Shown piece by piece: positions 8,931 through 16,945 of a stretch of 32,594 nt of DNA. The translations under genes were made by a program, and so were the position numbers. Below the pieces are notes generated by a model, which searched no databases, was not told the origin of the DNA, and saw nothing but the letters and a program-made list of their open reading frames with translations. Numbering within the stretch: the stretch's first letter is position 1; each line of letters starts with the position of its first letter. Source of the stretch: Gammaproteobacteria bacterium (lineage in GTDB: Bacteria > Pseudomonadota > Gammaproteobacteria > GCA-001735895); contig JACNJF010000156.1 of the NCBI GenBank assembly GCA_014382695.1, forward strand, positions 1 to 32,594. Reading direction: 5' to 3'.

Positions 8931-8947
8931 TAATCGTTAATCGTTAA
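8931..8947. repeat. Tandem 7-bp repeat in the phosphoribulokinase upstream region
   Basis: TAATCGTTAATCGTTAA is two copies of TAATCGT followed by TAA, 71-87 bp upstream of the phosphoribulokinase start codon. Its position in the promoter region suggests a possible regulator-binding site (for example a LysR-type CbbR) or a -10 element, but nothing further supports this. Confidence 0.35.
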
Positions 8948-9017
8948 AATGGCGCACAAAATTTTCCTGTCGGCCCTGTTTTCAGGGCCAAACCTATAAA
9001 ACATTGAGGAACTCCAT

Positions 9018-9908
9018 ATGTCTCAGAAACATCCAATCGTCGTAGTGACGGGCTCCTCCGGGGCTGGTACATCTACCGTAAAGAAAGCTCTGGAAGCCAT
9101 TTTTATTCGTGAAGAAATTCGTCCTGTCATTGTCGAGGGCGATAGCTTTCACCGTTATGACCGGGCTGCCATGAAGATTAAGATGGATGAGGCGGTTAAG
9201 CAGGGGCGAGATTTTAGTCATTTTGGTGCCGATGCGAATGAATTTGGCCTGCTGGCGGATCTGTTCAAATCTTATTCAGAAACCGGTACCGGCAAGAAAC
9301 GTTACTATCTGCATAATGGAGAGGAAGCGGAAGGTCATAACCTGCGTCTGGGTACCGATAAAAAGCCTGGTGAATTCACCCCCTGGGAAGATATTCCAGA
9401 AGGCACGGATCTGATGTTCTATGAAGGTCTGCATGGCTGTGTGAAAAATGCAGAAGTCGACATGACGGCGAATGTTGACCTGAAAGTGGGTGTGGTACCG
9501 ATCGTCAATCTGGAGTGGATCCAGAAGATTCATCGTGATAATGCCGAGCGCGGTTATAGTGCCGATGTCATCATTGAAACGATCCTGCGTCGTATGCCGG
9601 ATTATATTAAGTACATCACCCCCCAGTTTTCGGAAACCGATATCAACTTTCAGCGCGTCTCCACGGTCGATACCTCGAACCCGTTTATCGCGCGTGATAT
9701 CCCAACACCTGATGAAAGCTTTGTGGTGATTCGTTTCAAGGATCCGAAGAAATTTAACATCGACTTCCCGTACCTGATCAGTGTGATTCATGACTCGTTT
9801 ATGTCACGTCGTAATACCATCGTAGTTCCTGGTGGCAAGATGGGACTGGCCATGGAAGTCATTCTGACCCCAATCATTCATCGTATGCTGGAAGAGAAAC
9901 GCGACTAG
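9018..9908 (+). CDS. prk: Phosphoribulokinase (Calvin-Benson-Bassham cycle)
   Basis: 296 residues, the size of proteobacterial phosphoribulokinases. The enzyme phosphorylates ribulose 5-phosphate with ATP to give ribulose 1,5-bisphosphate, the RuBisCO substrate. The P-loop GSSGAGTST is at 12-20, followed by VEGDSFHRYDR with the catalytic-type acidic residue. The FYEGLHG block (about 137-143) and VNLEWIQKIHRD are also family hallmarks. GAGGA (9006-9010) lies 7 nt before the ATG. It is monocistronic, ending at a strong terminator. No RuBisCO or other Calvin-cycle gene is in the window, so the pathway must be encoded elsewhere. It is the clearest sign of an autotrophic host. Confidence 0.97.
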   Translation: MSQKHPIVVVTGSSGAGTSTVKKALEAIFIREEIRPVIVEGDSFHRYDRAAMKIKMDEAVKQGRDFSHFGADANEFGLLADLFKSYSETGTGKKRYYLHNGEEAEGHNLRLGTDKKPGEFTPWEDIPEGTDLMFYEGLHGCVKNAEVDMTANVDLKVGVVPIVNLEWIQKIHRDNAERGYSADVIIETILRRMPDYIKYITPQFSETDINFQRVSTVDTSNPFIARDIPTPDESFVVIRFKDPKKFNIDFPYLISVIHDSFMSRRNTIVVPGGKMGLAMEVILTPIIHRMLEEKRD

Positions 9909-9955
9909 TACGTGTTTCTGGATTCCGCTTTAAATGTGGGGTTCGCTTAAGGCAG

Positions 9956-9995
9956 AAAAACCCGAAAGCTGTTAATCTGGCGATCGGGTTTTTTT
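9956..9995 (+). terminator. Rho-independent terminator after phosphoribulokinase
   Basis: The stem AAAAACCCGA (9956-9965) pairs with TCGGGTTTTT (9984-9993) around an 18-nt loop, with a run of Ts to 9995. The A-tract on the 5' side would let it work in both directions. Confidence 0.85.
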
Positions 9996-10055
9996 ATGCC
10001 TGCAACTTTTCTGAAGATGCAGGCTCTGACCTGTAAAACCGGAGAAAACCTTAGC

Positions 10056-10550
10056 ATGAAAATCATAACTCGCATGGTGCAGATAGTCGTACTGGCTGTT
10101 ATCTGGCTAAATCCGCTGTATGCCGCCGACTATCAGCACCCTGCAGTCAACCGCCTGTTGCAGGCACCGGAAACACCGGATGGCGTGGTATTTGAAATCA
10201 GCAGCTGGGATAAAAATAGCTGGCAATGGGCTGCGCCTTTGATCAGTAGCCTGCACCGGCAGTTAAAAAATAAATTTCCTGCGATTGATGTCGCCATTGT
10301 GTCGCATGGTGGAGAGCAGTTCCAGCTGACCCGGCAGCGCCAGCAGGAGCAGCCACAGGCGATTGCGCAACTGGCCGAACTGGTGAGTGAAGGGGTTAAT
10401 CTGCATGTCTGTGGAACTCATTCTTCATGGAAAAACGTGGATCCATCCGAATACATCGAGATCGTCGATGTGGCTGGCAGTGCACCGGCGCAGATCAATG
10501 ATTACATCAAACTCGGTTATCAGCACATCTTGATCCAGAAGCCGTTATGA
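10056..10550 (+). CDS. Periplasmic DsrE/DsrF-like protein
   Basis: 164 residues from the ATG at 10056. GGAG at 10041-10044 precedes it, and this start gives a clean signal peptide (MKIITR, hydrophobic 8-18, cleavage near LYA at 21-23). An upstream in-frame ATG at 9996 lies inside the terminator and would bury the signal. The mature part has the alpha/beta pattern of DsrE-like proteins: VVFEISSWD near 45-52, VAIVSHGGEQ (79-88), a conserved-type Cys119 in LHVCGTHSSW, and a C-terminal GYQHILIQ. DsrE-fold proteins often handle sulfur via this Cys, though exported members are poorly understood. The last 4 bp overlap the TatD-family gene, so the two are translationally coupled. Confidence 0.82.
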   Translation: MKIITRMVQIVVLAVIWLNPLYAADYQHPAVNRLLQAPETPDGVVFEISSWDKNSWQWAAPLISSLHRQLKNKFPAIDVAIVSHGGEQFQLTRQRQQEQPQAIAQLAELVSEGVNLHVCGTHSSWKNVDPSEYIEIVDVAGSAPAQINDYIKLGYQHILIQKPL

Positions 10551-11359
10551 GTCTGGCCCAGAAGCGCGTTGATCTAATCGATTCACACTGTCACCTGGAT
10601 GACGATCGTTTCGATGCTGACCGTGATCAGGTGATGCAGCGTGCGGCAGATGTGGGTATCCGTGAGCTGATTATCCCCGCCACCATTGCCAGTCGCTGGG
10701 ATAAGGTGAAACAGATGGCGCAGGCTTATCCGGGGGTGTATGCCAGCTACGGACTGCACCCGATGTTTATGTCCGATCATAGGCCGCAGCATGTTGCGGA
10801 ACTTGATCAGTGGCTGGCGGCGGAAGCTGCGGTGGCGGTCGGTGAATGCGGACTGGATTTTTATCAGGGACATCAGGATCAACAGCAACAGCTGGAGTTA
10901 CTGCGCGGGCAGTTTAGCGTTGCGTTGAATCATCGGCTGCCGGTGATCATCCATGCCAGAAAGGCGCTCGATATCATCCTGCATGAAATCCGTCGAAGTG
11001 GACTGCGAAGCGGGGTGATTCATAGCTTTAGCGGAAGCCTGCAGCAGGCGCAGCAACTGGTCGAGCTGGGGTTTAGCATCAGCATTGCCGCGACGGTGGG
11101 CTATGAGCGCGCCAGAAAATTGCGTGAAATCACCCGCCTGATCGATATCAATGCGCTATTGATAGAGTCCGATGCACCCGATCAGGCGGGTGAGTCACAT
11201 CGGGGTCAGCGTAACGAGCCGGCCTTTATCATGGATCATCTGCAGGTTATGGCGCAGCTGCGTGAAATGCCGATAGACGCTCTGGCAACACAGCTCACGC
11301 AAAACTGTCGTGAGCGGTTTGCTTTAAATGAGGCGGAGCCAGCAGGGCGTCAGCGCTAG
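10547..11359 (+). CDS. TatD-family metal-dependent hydrolase/DNase
   Basis: 270 residues, full length for the family. Metal-binding motifs of the TIM-barrel amidohydrolase fold are complete: DSHCHLD with His14 and His16, GECGLDF with Glu100, VIIHARKA with His136, IHSFSG with His159 and LIESDAPD with Asp209. Family members are 3'-5' exonucleases or DNases linked to DNA repair and apoptosis-like DNA degradation; the exact paralogue (TatD, YcfH, YjjV) cannot be settled by eye. The start overlaps the stop of the preceding gene (ATGA), indicating coupling. Its stop codon overlaps that of the convergent citrate synthase gene. Confidence 0.93.
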   Translation: MSLAQKRVDLIDSHCHLDDDRFDADRDQVMQRAADVGIRELIIPATIASRWDKVKQMAQAYPGVYASYGLHPMFMSDHRPQHVAELDQWLAAEAAVAVGECGLDFYQGHQDQQQQLELLRGQFSVALNHRLPVIIHARKALDIILHEIRRSGLRSGVIHSFSGSLQQAQQLVELGFSISIAATVGYERARKLREITRLIDINALLIESDAPDQAGESHRGQRNEPAFIMDHLQVMAQLREMPIDALATQLTQNCRERFALNEAEPAGRQR

Positions 11360-12621
11360 CTCTGGCGTGGCGTACCGATGTAAACCTGGCGTGGGCGTGC
11401 AATGCGCACATCGGGATCTCCATTTTGTTCATACCAGTGCGCGATCCAGCCGGGCAACCGGCCGATCGCAAACAGCACGGTAAACATGTTGGTCGGTATA
11501 CCAATCGCGCGCAGGATGATACCGCTGTAGAAATCCACGTTTGGATACAGATTACGCTCGATGAAGTAAGGGTCATTGAGCGCAATTTCTTCCAGCCGTA
11601 ACGCGATATCCAGCAACGGATCCTTGATCCCCATCTGTTTCAGGAAGCGCTCACTGACTCGTTTCAGTAACTTCGCGCGCGGGTCAAAATTCTTGTAAAC
11701 CCGGTGGCCGAAACCCATCAGGCGGATCGAATTTTTCTTGTCCTTGGCCTGTGCAACATACTGTTCGGGGGTCAGGTTGTTAGCATGAATGGATTCCAGC
11801 ATTTCAATCACCTTGACGTTGGCACCACCATGCAGTGACCCCCATAGAGCGTTCACCCCGGCGGCGCAGGATGCAAACAGGTTGGCCTTACTCGAACCGA
11901 CCATACGTACGGTCGAGGTACTGCAATTCTGTTCATGATCAGCATGTAGAATCAGCACCAGGTTCAGCGCTTCGATCGCGATCGGGTCGGCCTGATAAGG
12001 CTGATAGGGCTGTGAAAACATCATGTGCAGAAAATTGGAAACATAGGGCAGATTCGGATCCGGGTAGATATACGGCAATCCGAGTGAGCGGCGATAGGTA
12101 TAGGCTGCCAGAGTGCGAATCTTACTGATCAGGCGGGCCGCCGCCTGCTCGAATTCTTCGCGGTTGTCGAGTTCATTAAATTCTGGATAGAAACACGACA
12201 GGGTGGACAGCATGGCCGAAAGAACCGCCATCGGCGGGGCTGATTTCGGGAAGCCGGAAAAGTGGTTTTTCATATCCTCATCAATATTGGCCTTATTGGT
12301 CAGGATGTAACTGAAGCGACTATAGCTTTCTTCATCCGGCATCCTGCCGAAGATCAGGAACCAGCCAACGCGGACAAAGTTTGGAATCGATTCAAACAAT
12401 TCAATCGGTATGCCGCGATAGTGCAGAATCCCCTTTTCTCCATCGGTAAAGGTGATAGCGCTACGGCAGCTGCCGGTGTTACCGAAGCCAGGGTCGAGAG
12501 TGATATGGCCGGTTTTACTACGTAAGGTAGAAATATCGATCGCTTTCTCGCCTTCGGTGCCGACCACCACAGGGAATTCATACTCAACTCCTTCGAGAAT
12601 TATTCGGGCGATTTTATCCAT
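11356..12621 (-). CDS. gltA: Citrate synthase
   Basis: 421 residues, typical for Gram-negative (type II, hexameric) citrate synthase, which condenses acetyl-CoA and oxaloacetate to enter the TCA cycle. Catalytic residues are in place: His264 in SLHGGAN, His306 in GFGHRVY and Asp363 in NVDFYSG, with the LHADHEQN block at 225-232. A GGAG lies 7 nt before the ATG. Its stop codon shares the palindrome CTAG (11356-11359) with the TatD-family gene on the other strand, so no terminator fits between them. Confidence 0.98.
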   Translation of the reverse strand: MDKIARIILEGVEYEFPVVVGTEGEKAIDISTLRSKTGHITLDPGFGNTGSCRSAITFTDGEKGILHYRGIPIELFESIPNFVRVGWFLIFGRMPDEESYSRFSYILTNKANIDEDMKNHFSGFPKSAPPMAVLSAMLSTLSCFYPEFNELDNREEFEQAAARLISKIRTLAAYTYRRSLGLPYIYPDPNLPYVSNFLHMMFSQPYQPYQADPIAIEALNLVLILHADHEQNCSTSTVRMVGSSKANLFASCAAGVNALWGSLHGGANVKVIEMLESIHANNLTPEQYVAQAKDKKNSIRLMGFGHRVYKNFDPRAKLLKRVSERFLKQMGIKDPLLDIALRLEEIALNDPYFIERNLYPNVDFYSGIILRAIGIPTNMFTVLFAIGRLPGWIAHWYEQNGDPDVRIARPRQVYIGTPRQS

Positions 12622-12646
12622 GGTAAAACTCCTGACAGGTTGTCAA

Positions 12647-12659
12647 CGGGGCAGCCCCG
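12647..12659 (-). promoter_or_regulatory. GC-rich hairpin in the gltA leader
   Basis: CGGGG (12647-12651) pairs with CCCCG (12655-12659) around a 3-nt loop, starting 26 bp upstream of the gltA start codon. It could affect transcript stability or translation. No T-tract follows, so it is not a terminator. Confidence 0.3.
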
Positions 12660-12864
12660 GGTGTTGTGAAGTAATACGGCCACTTTGATCGAGCGGTCGT
12701 CATCTTTAGCGATTTAATTCGTTGCAGTGATCAAGAATAGAGACTCTGTGGTGAAAAATCCAGAGCGAAGCATTCGGCACAGGGATAGTGCATTCGGTCA
12801 GCTCGATTCACTCATCGATGGTGATAAAAGTTGCTGGCTAAACAGTGTGGCCGAGGTGGGTGTG

Positions 12865-14337
12865 TTAACAGATCGAGTCGTTATTCAGCCGGGTAATTTC
12901 GGTAACTTCTTTTTTTAAATTAATAAATAAATCGAACAGATCCGGGTCGAAATGTGTGCCGCGTCCTTTGGTCATGATCTGTATCGCTTCATCGATGCTC
13001 ATTTCACTTTTATACGCTCTCTTATGGATCAGTGCGTCAAACACATCCATGATTGCAGCGATGCGTGCGCCTATCGCAATCTGTTCACCGACCAGTCCCT
13101 GTGGGTAGCCGCTACCATCCCATTTTTCATGATGATTAAGGGCAATTTCACGCGCCATCTGCACCAGAGATGATTTTGAGTTGGAGAGTATTTTGCCGCC
13201 AATCTCGGTGTGCGTCTTCATGATCGTAAACTCATCATCGGTGAGTTTGCCGGGTTTTTTGAGTATCGCATCAGGGATGCCTATCTTGCCAATATCATGC
13301 ATCGGCGCAGCGATTCGGATTTCATCAATTTTATCCTGTTTCCAGCCCAGATGAGTGGCCATCAGTTCGCAATACAGGCCCAGGCGTCGAATGTGCGCGC
13401 CGGTCTCACCACTGTCCTTACTGTCGGCCGCACACACCAGTCGTAACGCAATCTCTTCTTCTCGGGCTCGAATCAGTTCGGTACGTTTGTGGACTTCTTT
13501 TTCGAGTATATTATTCAGCAGTACTTCATCGCGCCCACGTTGCAGGAAATCGTGATTTTGCTGATAACTGGCATCCTGAATCGCAAGGAATAGCAGCTTG
13601 TGCTTGTCCCAGTTGATGGCAATAGCTTCGAGTGCAACATTATCACCATGCGCCAGAGTTTCGATCCACGGACCTGAGGTGATGCGTTGATGATTGATGG
13701 CTAGATCCCATAACTGCTGAGCATCGATCAGGAAGTTTTCGATAAACAGAAATTTATCCTGTGGATAAACTTTTTTCTGGTTGGCAAAGGCTTCCGGAAA
13801 TATCTGCTGGAAGTTATCGGAAACGGGGTGCAGTAATTCAAATGAGCCATCTTTATTCTGATGCAACGCCATCATGTCGAGAGCTTCGAAGAAAGAGCAA
13901 TGCAGTTTGGAGCTGGAATCTTTTGGCGTTTGCAGACTCTGTTTGTGCTGTTCCATTTCATGTTGCAGCAGGCGCAGTTCATTGGCTTTCTGGCGCGCCT
14001 GGCTTTGCCATTCAAGATCCTCAGTTTTATCGACCAGTACTGCCCAGGTCGTATCATTATCCTGAAACAGGTGAATATCGACGACTTTGTTATCGTTGAC
14101 ATGCCACGAAGGGATGAACTCGTAACCGCTGTCGAGCGGTAGCATTCCAGAAAGAAACAGCGCCTCGTTGAGTATGTTTTCAGCGGTTTTCCAGTCTGGC
14201 AAACCGAGGTCGATGATATTTCCGCTACGATTGAGCAGTACCCCATCCCGGTCGATCGCGAGATAGGCAAAGGTATGTGTCTCCAGTGTGATCTGCAGTA
14301 TTTTATTGATCACATTGTCGGGGTACTGGGTTTTCAT
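12865..14337 (-). CDS. HD-GYP domain protein with PAS-like N-terminus, probable c-di-GMP phosphodiesterase
   Basis: 490 residues. The C-terminal HD-GYP domain (about 295-475) has HDIGK at 347-351, HHEKWDGSGYP at 402-412 and later GRGTHFDP. All the metal and GYP residues that define c-di-GMP-degrading HD-GYP enzymes are visible. The N-terminal 110 residues look like a PAS-type sensor (FAYLAIDRDGVLLNRSGN). A second alpha/beta region at about 145-255 could be another PAS-like fold, and a coiled-coil linker runs from about 265 to 300. It has no receiver domain and no membrane segment. It begins 6 bp after the small GTPase gene, so it is the last gene of that operon and a likely output of the GTPase module. 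Confidence 0.88.
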   Translation of the reverse strand: MKTQYPDNVINKILQITLETHTFAYLAIDRDGVLLNRSGNIIDLGLPDWKTAENILNEALFLSGMLPLDSGYEFIPSWHVNDNKVVDIHLFQDNDTTWAVLVDKTEDLEWQSQARQKANELRLLQHEMEQHKQSLQTPKDSSSKLHCSFFEALDMMALHQNKDGSFELLHPVSDNFQQIFPEAFANQKKVYPQDKFLFIENFLIDAQQLWDLAINHQRITSGPWIETLAHGDNVALEAIAINWDKHKLLFLAIQDASYQQNHDFLQRGRDEVLLNNILEKEVHKRTELIRAREEEIALRLVCAADSKDSGETGAHIRRLGLYCELMATHLGWKQDKIDEIRIAAPMHDIGKIGIPDAILKKPGKLTDDEFTIMKTHTEIGGKILSNSKSSLVQMAREIALNHHEKWDGSGYPQGLVGEQIAIGARIAAIMDVFDALIHKRAYKSEMSIDEAIQIMTKGRGTHFDPDLFDLFINLKKEVTEITRLNNDSIC

Positions 14338-14343
14338 CGCAGG

Positions 14344-14844
14344 TTACAGGGTTTGCTGCAGTTTTGTGGCCAGCGCCAGATAAGCATCTTCCACATTGGC
14401 ACTATCTTTGGCACTGGTCAGCATGATGAACCATCCATCCTGTTTGAGCTGTTCCAGACGGGTCTGATCAATCGTCCAGTTGTCGGCAAGATCGGCTTTA
14501 TTGACCAGCAGGATAAAAGGAATTTCGCCCACTTCGCGATCCACTTTCTGTTTCAGCATGAGTGCGATATCGAGAGTTTCCGCTCGGGTGCCATCGGCTA
14601 CCAGAATGACGCCGGACGAGCCGCGCAGGTAGGAGCTACGCACCTCGATGAATTCGTCTTCTCCTGCCAGATCCCATAAAATCAGTTCCAGCGTCTGGTC
14701 GTTGATGCTGACTGACTTTTTGTCAATCTTGACACCCAGAGTGGTCTGATATTTTTCACTGAAAATACTGTTTACATATTGCTGGACGAGTGAGGTTTTT
14801 CCAACGGCAAAGGCTCCCAGCATGCAAACTTTCATCTTGATCAT
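14344..14844 (-). CDS. Ras/Rab-like small GTPase
   Basis: 166 residues, a complete single-domain Ras-superfamily GTPase. G1 is GAFAVGKTS (10-18), the switch I threonine is in TTLG (34-35), G3 is DLAGED (58-63), G4 is NKAD (115-118) and G5 is TSAK (143-146). G3 differs from the eukaryotic DTAGQE: the catalytic Gln is Glu62, which predicts slow intrinsic hydrolysis and need for a partner. There is no C-terminal lipidation Cys. Prokaryotic relatives are MglA and the poorly known Rup families. It sits between the OmpA-domain protein gene (13 bp upstream) and the HD-GYP gene (6 bp downstream). A second ATG three codons in is an alternative start. Confidence 0.9.
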   Translation of the reverse strand: MIKMKVCMLGAFAVGKTSLVQQYVNSIFSEKYQTTLGVKIDKKSVSINDQTLELILWDLAGEDEFIEVRSSYLRGSSGVILVADGTRAETLDIALMLKQKVDREVGEIPFILLVNKADLADNWTIDQTRLEQLKQDGWFIMLTSAKDSANVEDAYLALATKLQQTL

Positions 14845-14857
14845 GATCTTAACGCCT

Positions 14858-16930
14858 TTAGTTTTGGAAAGGTTTTCCGATAGAAACGGAAAAGGATACT
14901 CTTCGATTATAGCGTTGTTCTGCTAAAGATTTTTCTTTTTCAACCGGGGCTTCCAGCCCCTTGATTTGCAGGTGTCTGGGGCTGATTCCACTATTAACCA
15001 GATGCTGAGCAACATACTCGGCACGTTCAATGCTGAGGAACACATTATTCTGAAAGTTACCCATCGAATCTGAGTGTCCCTGTATCATGATCTCTACGGG
15101 TTTTTCTAACTGCTCCGCCAGCAGGACGATCTTTTTGGCAAGCGACGCTAAATGGTTAAAAAGATCGCTCGCATCATAGTTATAGGAGGCTGCGGCATCG
15201 AAGAAAACCATCTCTTTTTCCAGCAGTTGAATCTGCTGTTGCAGTTTTTCAGTGTCAATGTTGATTAACTGTGTCGTATCCAGTTGCCGGATGGCGGTAT
15301 AGCTGGCGATAGACGATTGCAGTGTTTTTATCCATCCATCACTAGCCTGTCCACGCGCACTCAGAATGCCATTCTGCAGGCTCAGGGTAACGCTAGCAGG
15401 GGCATTCAGCAGCGTCAGGTCAAAGGCACTGGTTAGTTGTGAGTCATCATAGGACCGGATGCCCTCAATACTCAACGCCTTTGCCCTTGTCCGTTCGATC
15501 CAGTCCTGCAGGGCGCTACCGGTGGCCTGCAGATGGCCTTTGTCTAAATCGAGTGCCAGCTTTACGCCGGGCGGCGGGTTCAGTTCGGAGAGATCAATCC
15601 GGTCGCTGAGCTGACTGCTGTCAATCTGGTCGATACCGGAAATTAAAGGCGCCATAGTAAGAAGCCGGGTTACCTGCTGTGGGCTGGCATAGCCGCTGAT
15701 TTTTAATAACGACCCTTTAATCTCCAGCTTCACATATTGTGGAGGTTGAAGGATCTGTTGCATTCTTTGCTCGATAAAGGGGCGATCCAGCGAATGATAA
15801 GGTTCAAACAGTAGCTGGATATTGTCGGTGTTTAAGGTGGTAAGCGCGATGTAGTTTTGCGGATTGCGTGATAGAGGATCCCTGAGCCCCCTGATGGTCA
15901 TAGAGTCGCCATTATATTTCACCTGGGTAATTACATAACCGGGTTCCCTTTCCAGTAACGCAATGTAATCCCGTTGCTGCATGCTCAGGTAGAGCTCAGA
16001 AATAGCCCAGTAAGCCAGCAGAATGAATATTACCAGCCAGATCAGTTTGGTCTTAAGAGGAATTCCTTCCTGTTTGGTGATGTAACCGGATTGCATACAG
16101 GGTTGTAATACATCCCGGCAGGCTTCAAACGGTGCTGTGTCGGACCTGAAACTGTTCAGCTCCGGTTCGAACTGTGACTGGATATCCTCCAGCGCCTGTT
16201 GAAGGTTGGCGCGCAAACTGGCCGGTGCATCACCACGTATCGCGACCGCCAGGATGGCATCCGGGCTCTGTTCTATCCAGATCGAGAAATCACCCACCTG
16301 TATGCTGTCCAGTGCCTGACGGTTTTTTACATCAAACGAATCGCCGACAAAATCACCGATCGCGCTCAGCATGGAAGACACCATGTCGGCATTCTGGCTC
16401 TGGTTTTCCGGTAGCTCCAGATGACTCAACAGCAGTCCGGTATTGCGGTGAATCAGGAATGCCTGTTCTACGCGGAACTGCAGGCTGTGCAGAAGCACGA
16501 TCTGTGCAAACGGAATGCCGGTACGGATAGATTCGAGGCGCCATTTTATACCCTGCCAGGAAAGGCCATACTCCAGCACCTGATTCAGCGACTGCATCAT
16601 CTGGCGGAAGGTTTCGGAAATCGACTTGCGGATTGCCGGACCAATCACCGGAAACAGGGCATTCGCGAACTTGTTGATGTCGCGCTTGATCGACAGCCGC
16701 ACTATCTCTTCCACCGTCGGTATCATCGCCTCCGATAGCCGGTCGCCCTGTTGCGCACTGATCTTCATGGCCTGGGGTAGAATCCCGCCTATTTCATGGG
16801 ATAATTTTTCCGGGCTATCGAGTTTTTCGGCAAGCTGTTCCAGCTTTTCAATGTTGGGGCCGACCAGCAGGCGGCGCAACTCATCGAACTCACTCAGCTC
16901 AGTGGGGCGGGTTTCATTCATTAGAGACAA
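14858..16930 (-). CDS. One-TM OmpA-domain protein with cytosolic Roadblock/longin-like domain and four BON-like repeats
   Basis: 690 residues in four parts. (1) The N-terminal cytosolic region includes a helical part (about 1-135) and residues 152-255, whose pattern VEQAFLIHRNTGLLLSHL, helix, VGDFSIWIE, AILAVAIRG, helix resembles Roadblock/longin folds that bind small GTPases. (2) There is one transmembrane helix at about 294-312. (3) Four degenerate repeats of about 45 residues (327-371, 396-440, 454-499, 511-555) follow, with pattern V.L.L..G.L.A.G.A, like BON domains. (4) The C-terminal OmpA peptidoglycan-binding domain (about 575-685) has GHSD at 618-621 and Arg636. The topology places OmpA in the periplasm. 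It follows the coiled-coil gene by 15 bp and precedes the GTPase gene by 13 bp. Function is inferred. Confidence 0.85.
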   Translation of the reverse strand: MSLMNETRPTELSEFDELRRLLVGPNIEKLEQLAEKLDSPEKLSHEIGGILPQAMKISAQQGDRLSEAMIPTVEEIVRLSIKRDINKFANALFPVIGPAIRKSISETFRQMMQSLNQVLEYGLSWQGIKWRLESIRTGIPFAQIVLLHSLQFRVEQAFLIHRNTGLLLSHLELPENQSQNADMVSSMLSAIGDFVGDSFDVKNRQALDSIQVGDFSIWIEQSPDAILAVAIRGDAPASLRANLQQALEDIQSQFEPELNSFRSDTAPFEACRDVLQPCMQSGYITKQEGIPLKTKLIWLVIFILLAYWAISELYLSMQQRDYIALLEREPGYVITQVKYNGDSMTIRGLRDPLSRNPQNYIALTTLNTDNIQLLFEPYHSLDRPFIEQRMQQILQPPQYVKLEIKGSLLKISGYASPQQVTRLLTMAPLISGIDQIDSSQLSDRIDLSELNPPPGVKLALDLDKGHLQATGSALQDWIERTRAKALSIEGIRSYDDSQLTSAFDLTLLNAPASVTLSLQNGILSARGQASDGWIKTLQSSIASYTAIRQLDTTQLINIDTEKLQQQIQLLEKEMVFFDAAASYNYDASDLFNHLASLAKKIVLLAEQLEKPVEIMIQGHSDSMGNFQNNVFLSIERAEYVAQHLVNSGISPRHLQIKGLEAPVEKEKSLAEQRYNRRVSFSVSIGKPFQN

Positions 16931-16945
16931 AATGACCTGGTGAAA

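Noticed and set aside
9276-9791. Antisense open frame in phosphoribulokinase
   Set aside because: Phosphoribulokinase is unambiguous here, and the antisense product has no recognisable motifs.
9996-10055. N-terminal extension of the DsrE-like protein from an upstream ATG
   Set aside because: It would start inside the terminator and place 20 residues before a clear signal peptide; the ATG at 10056 has its own ribosome site.
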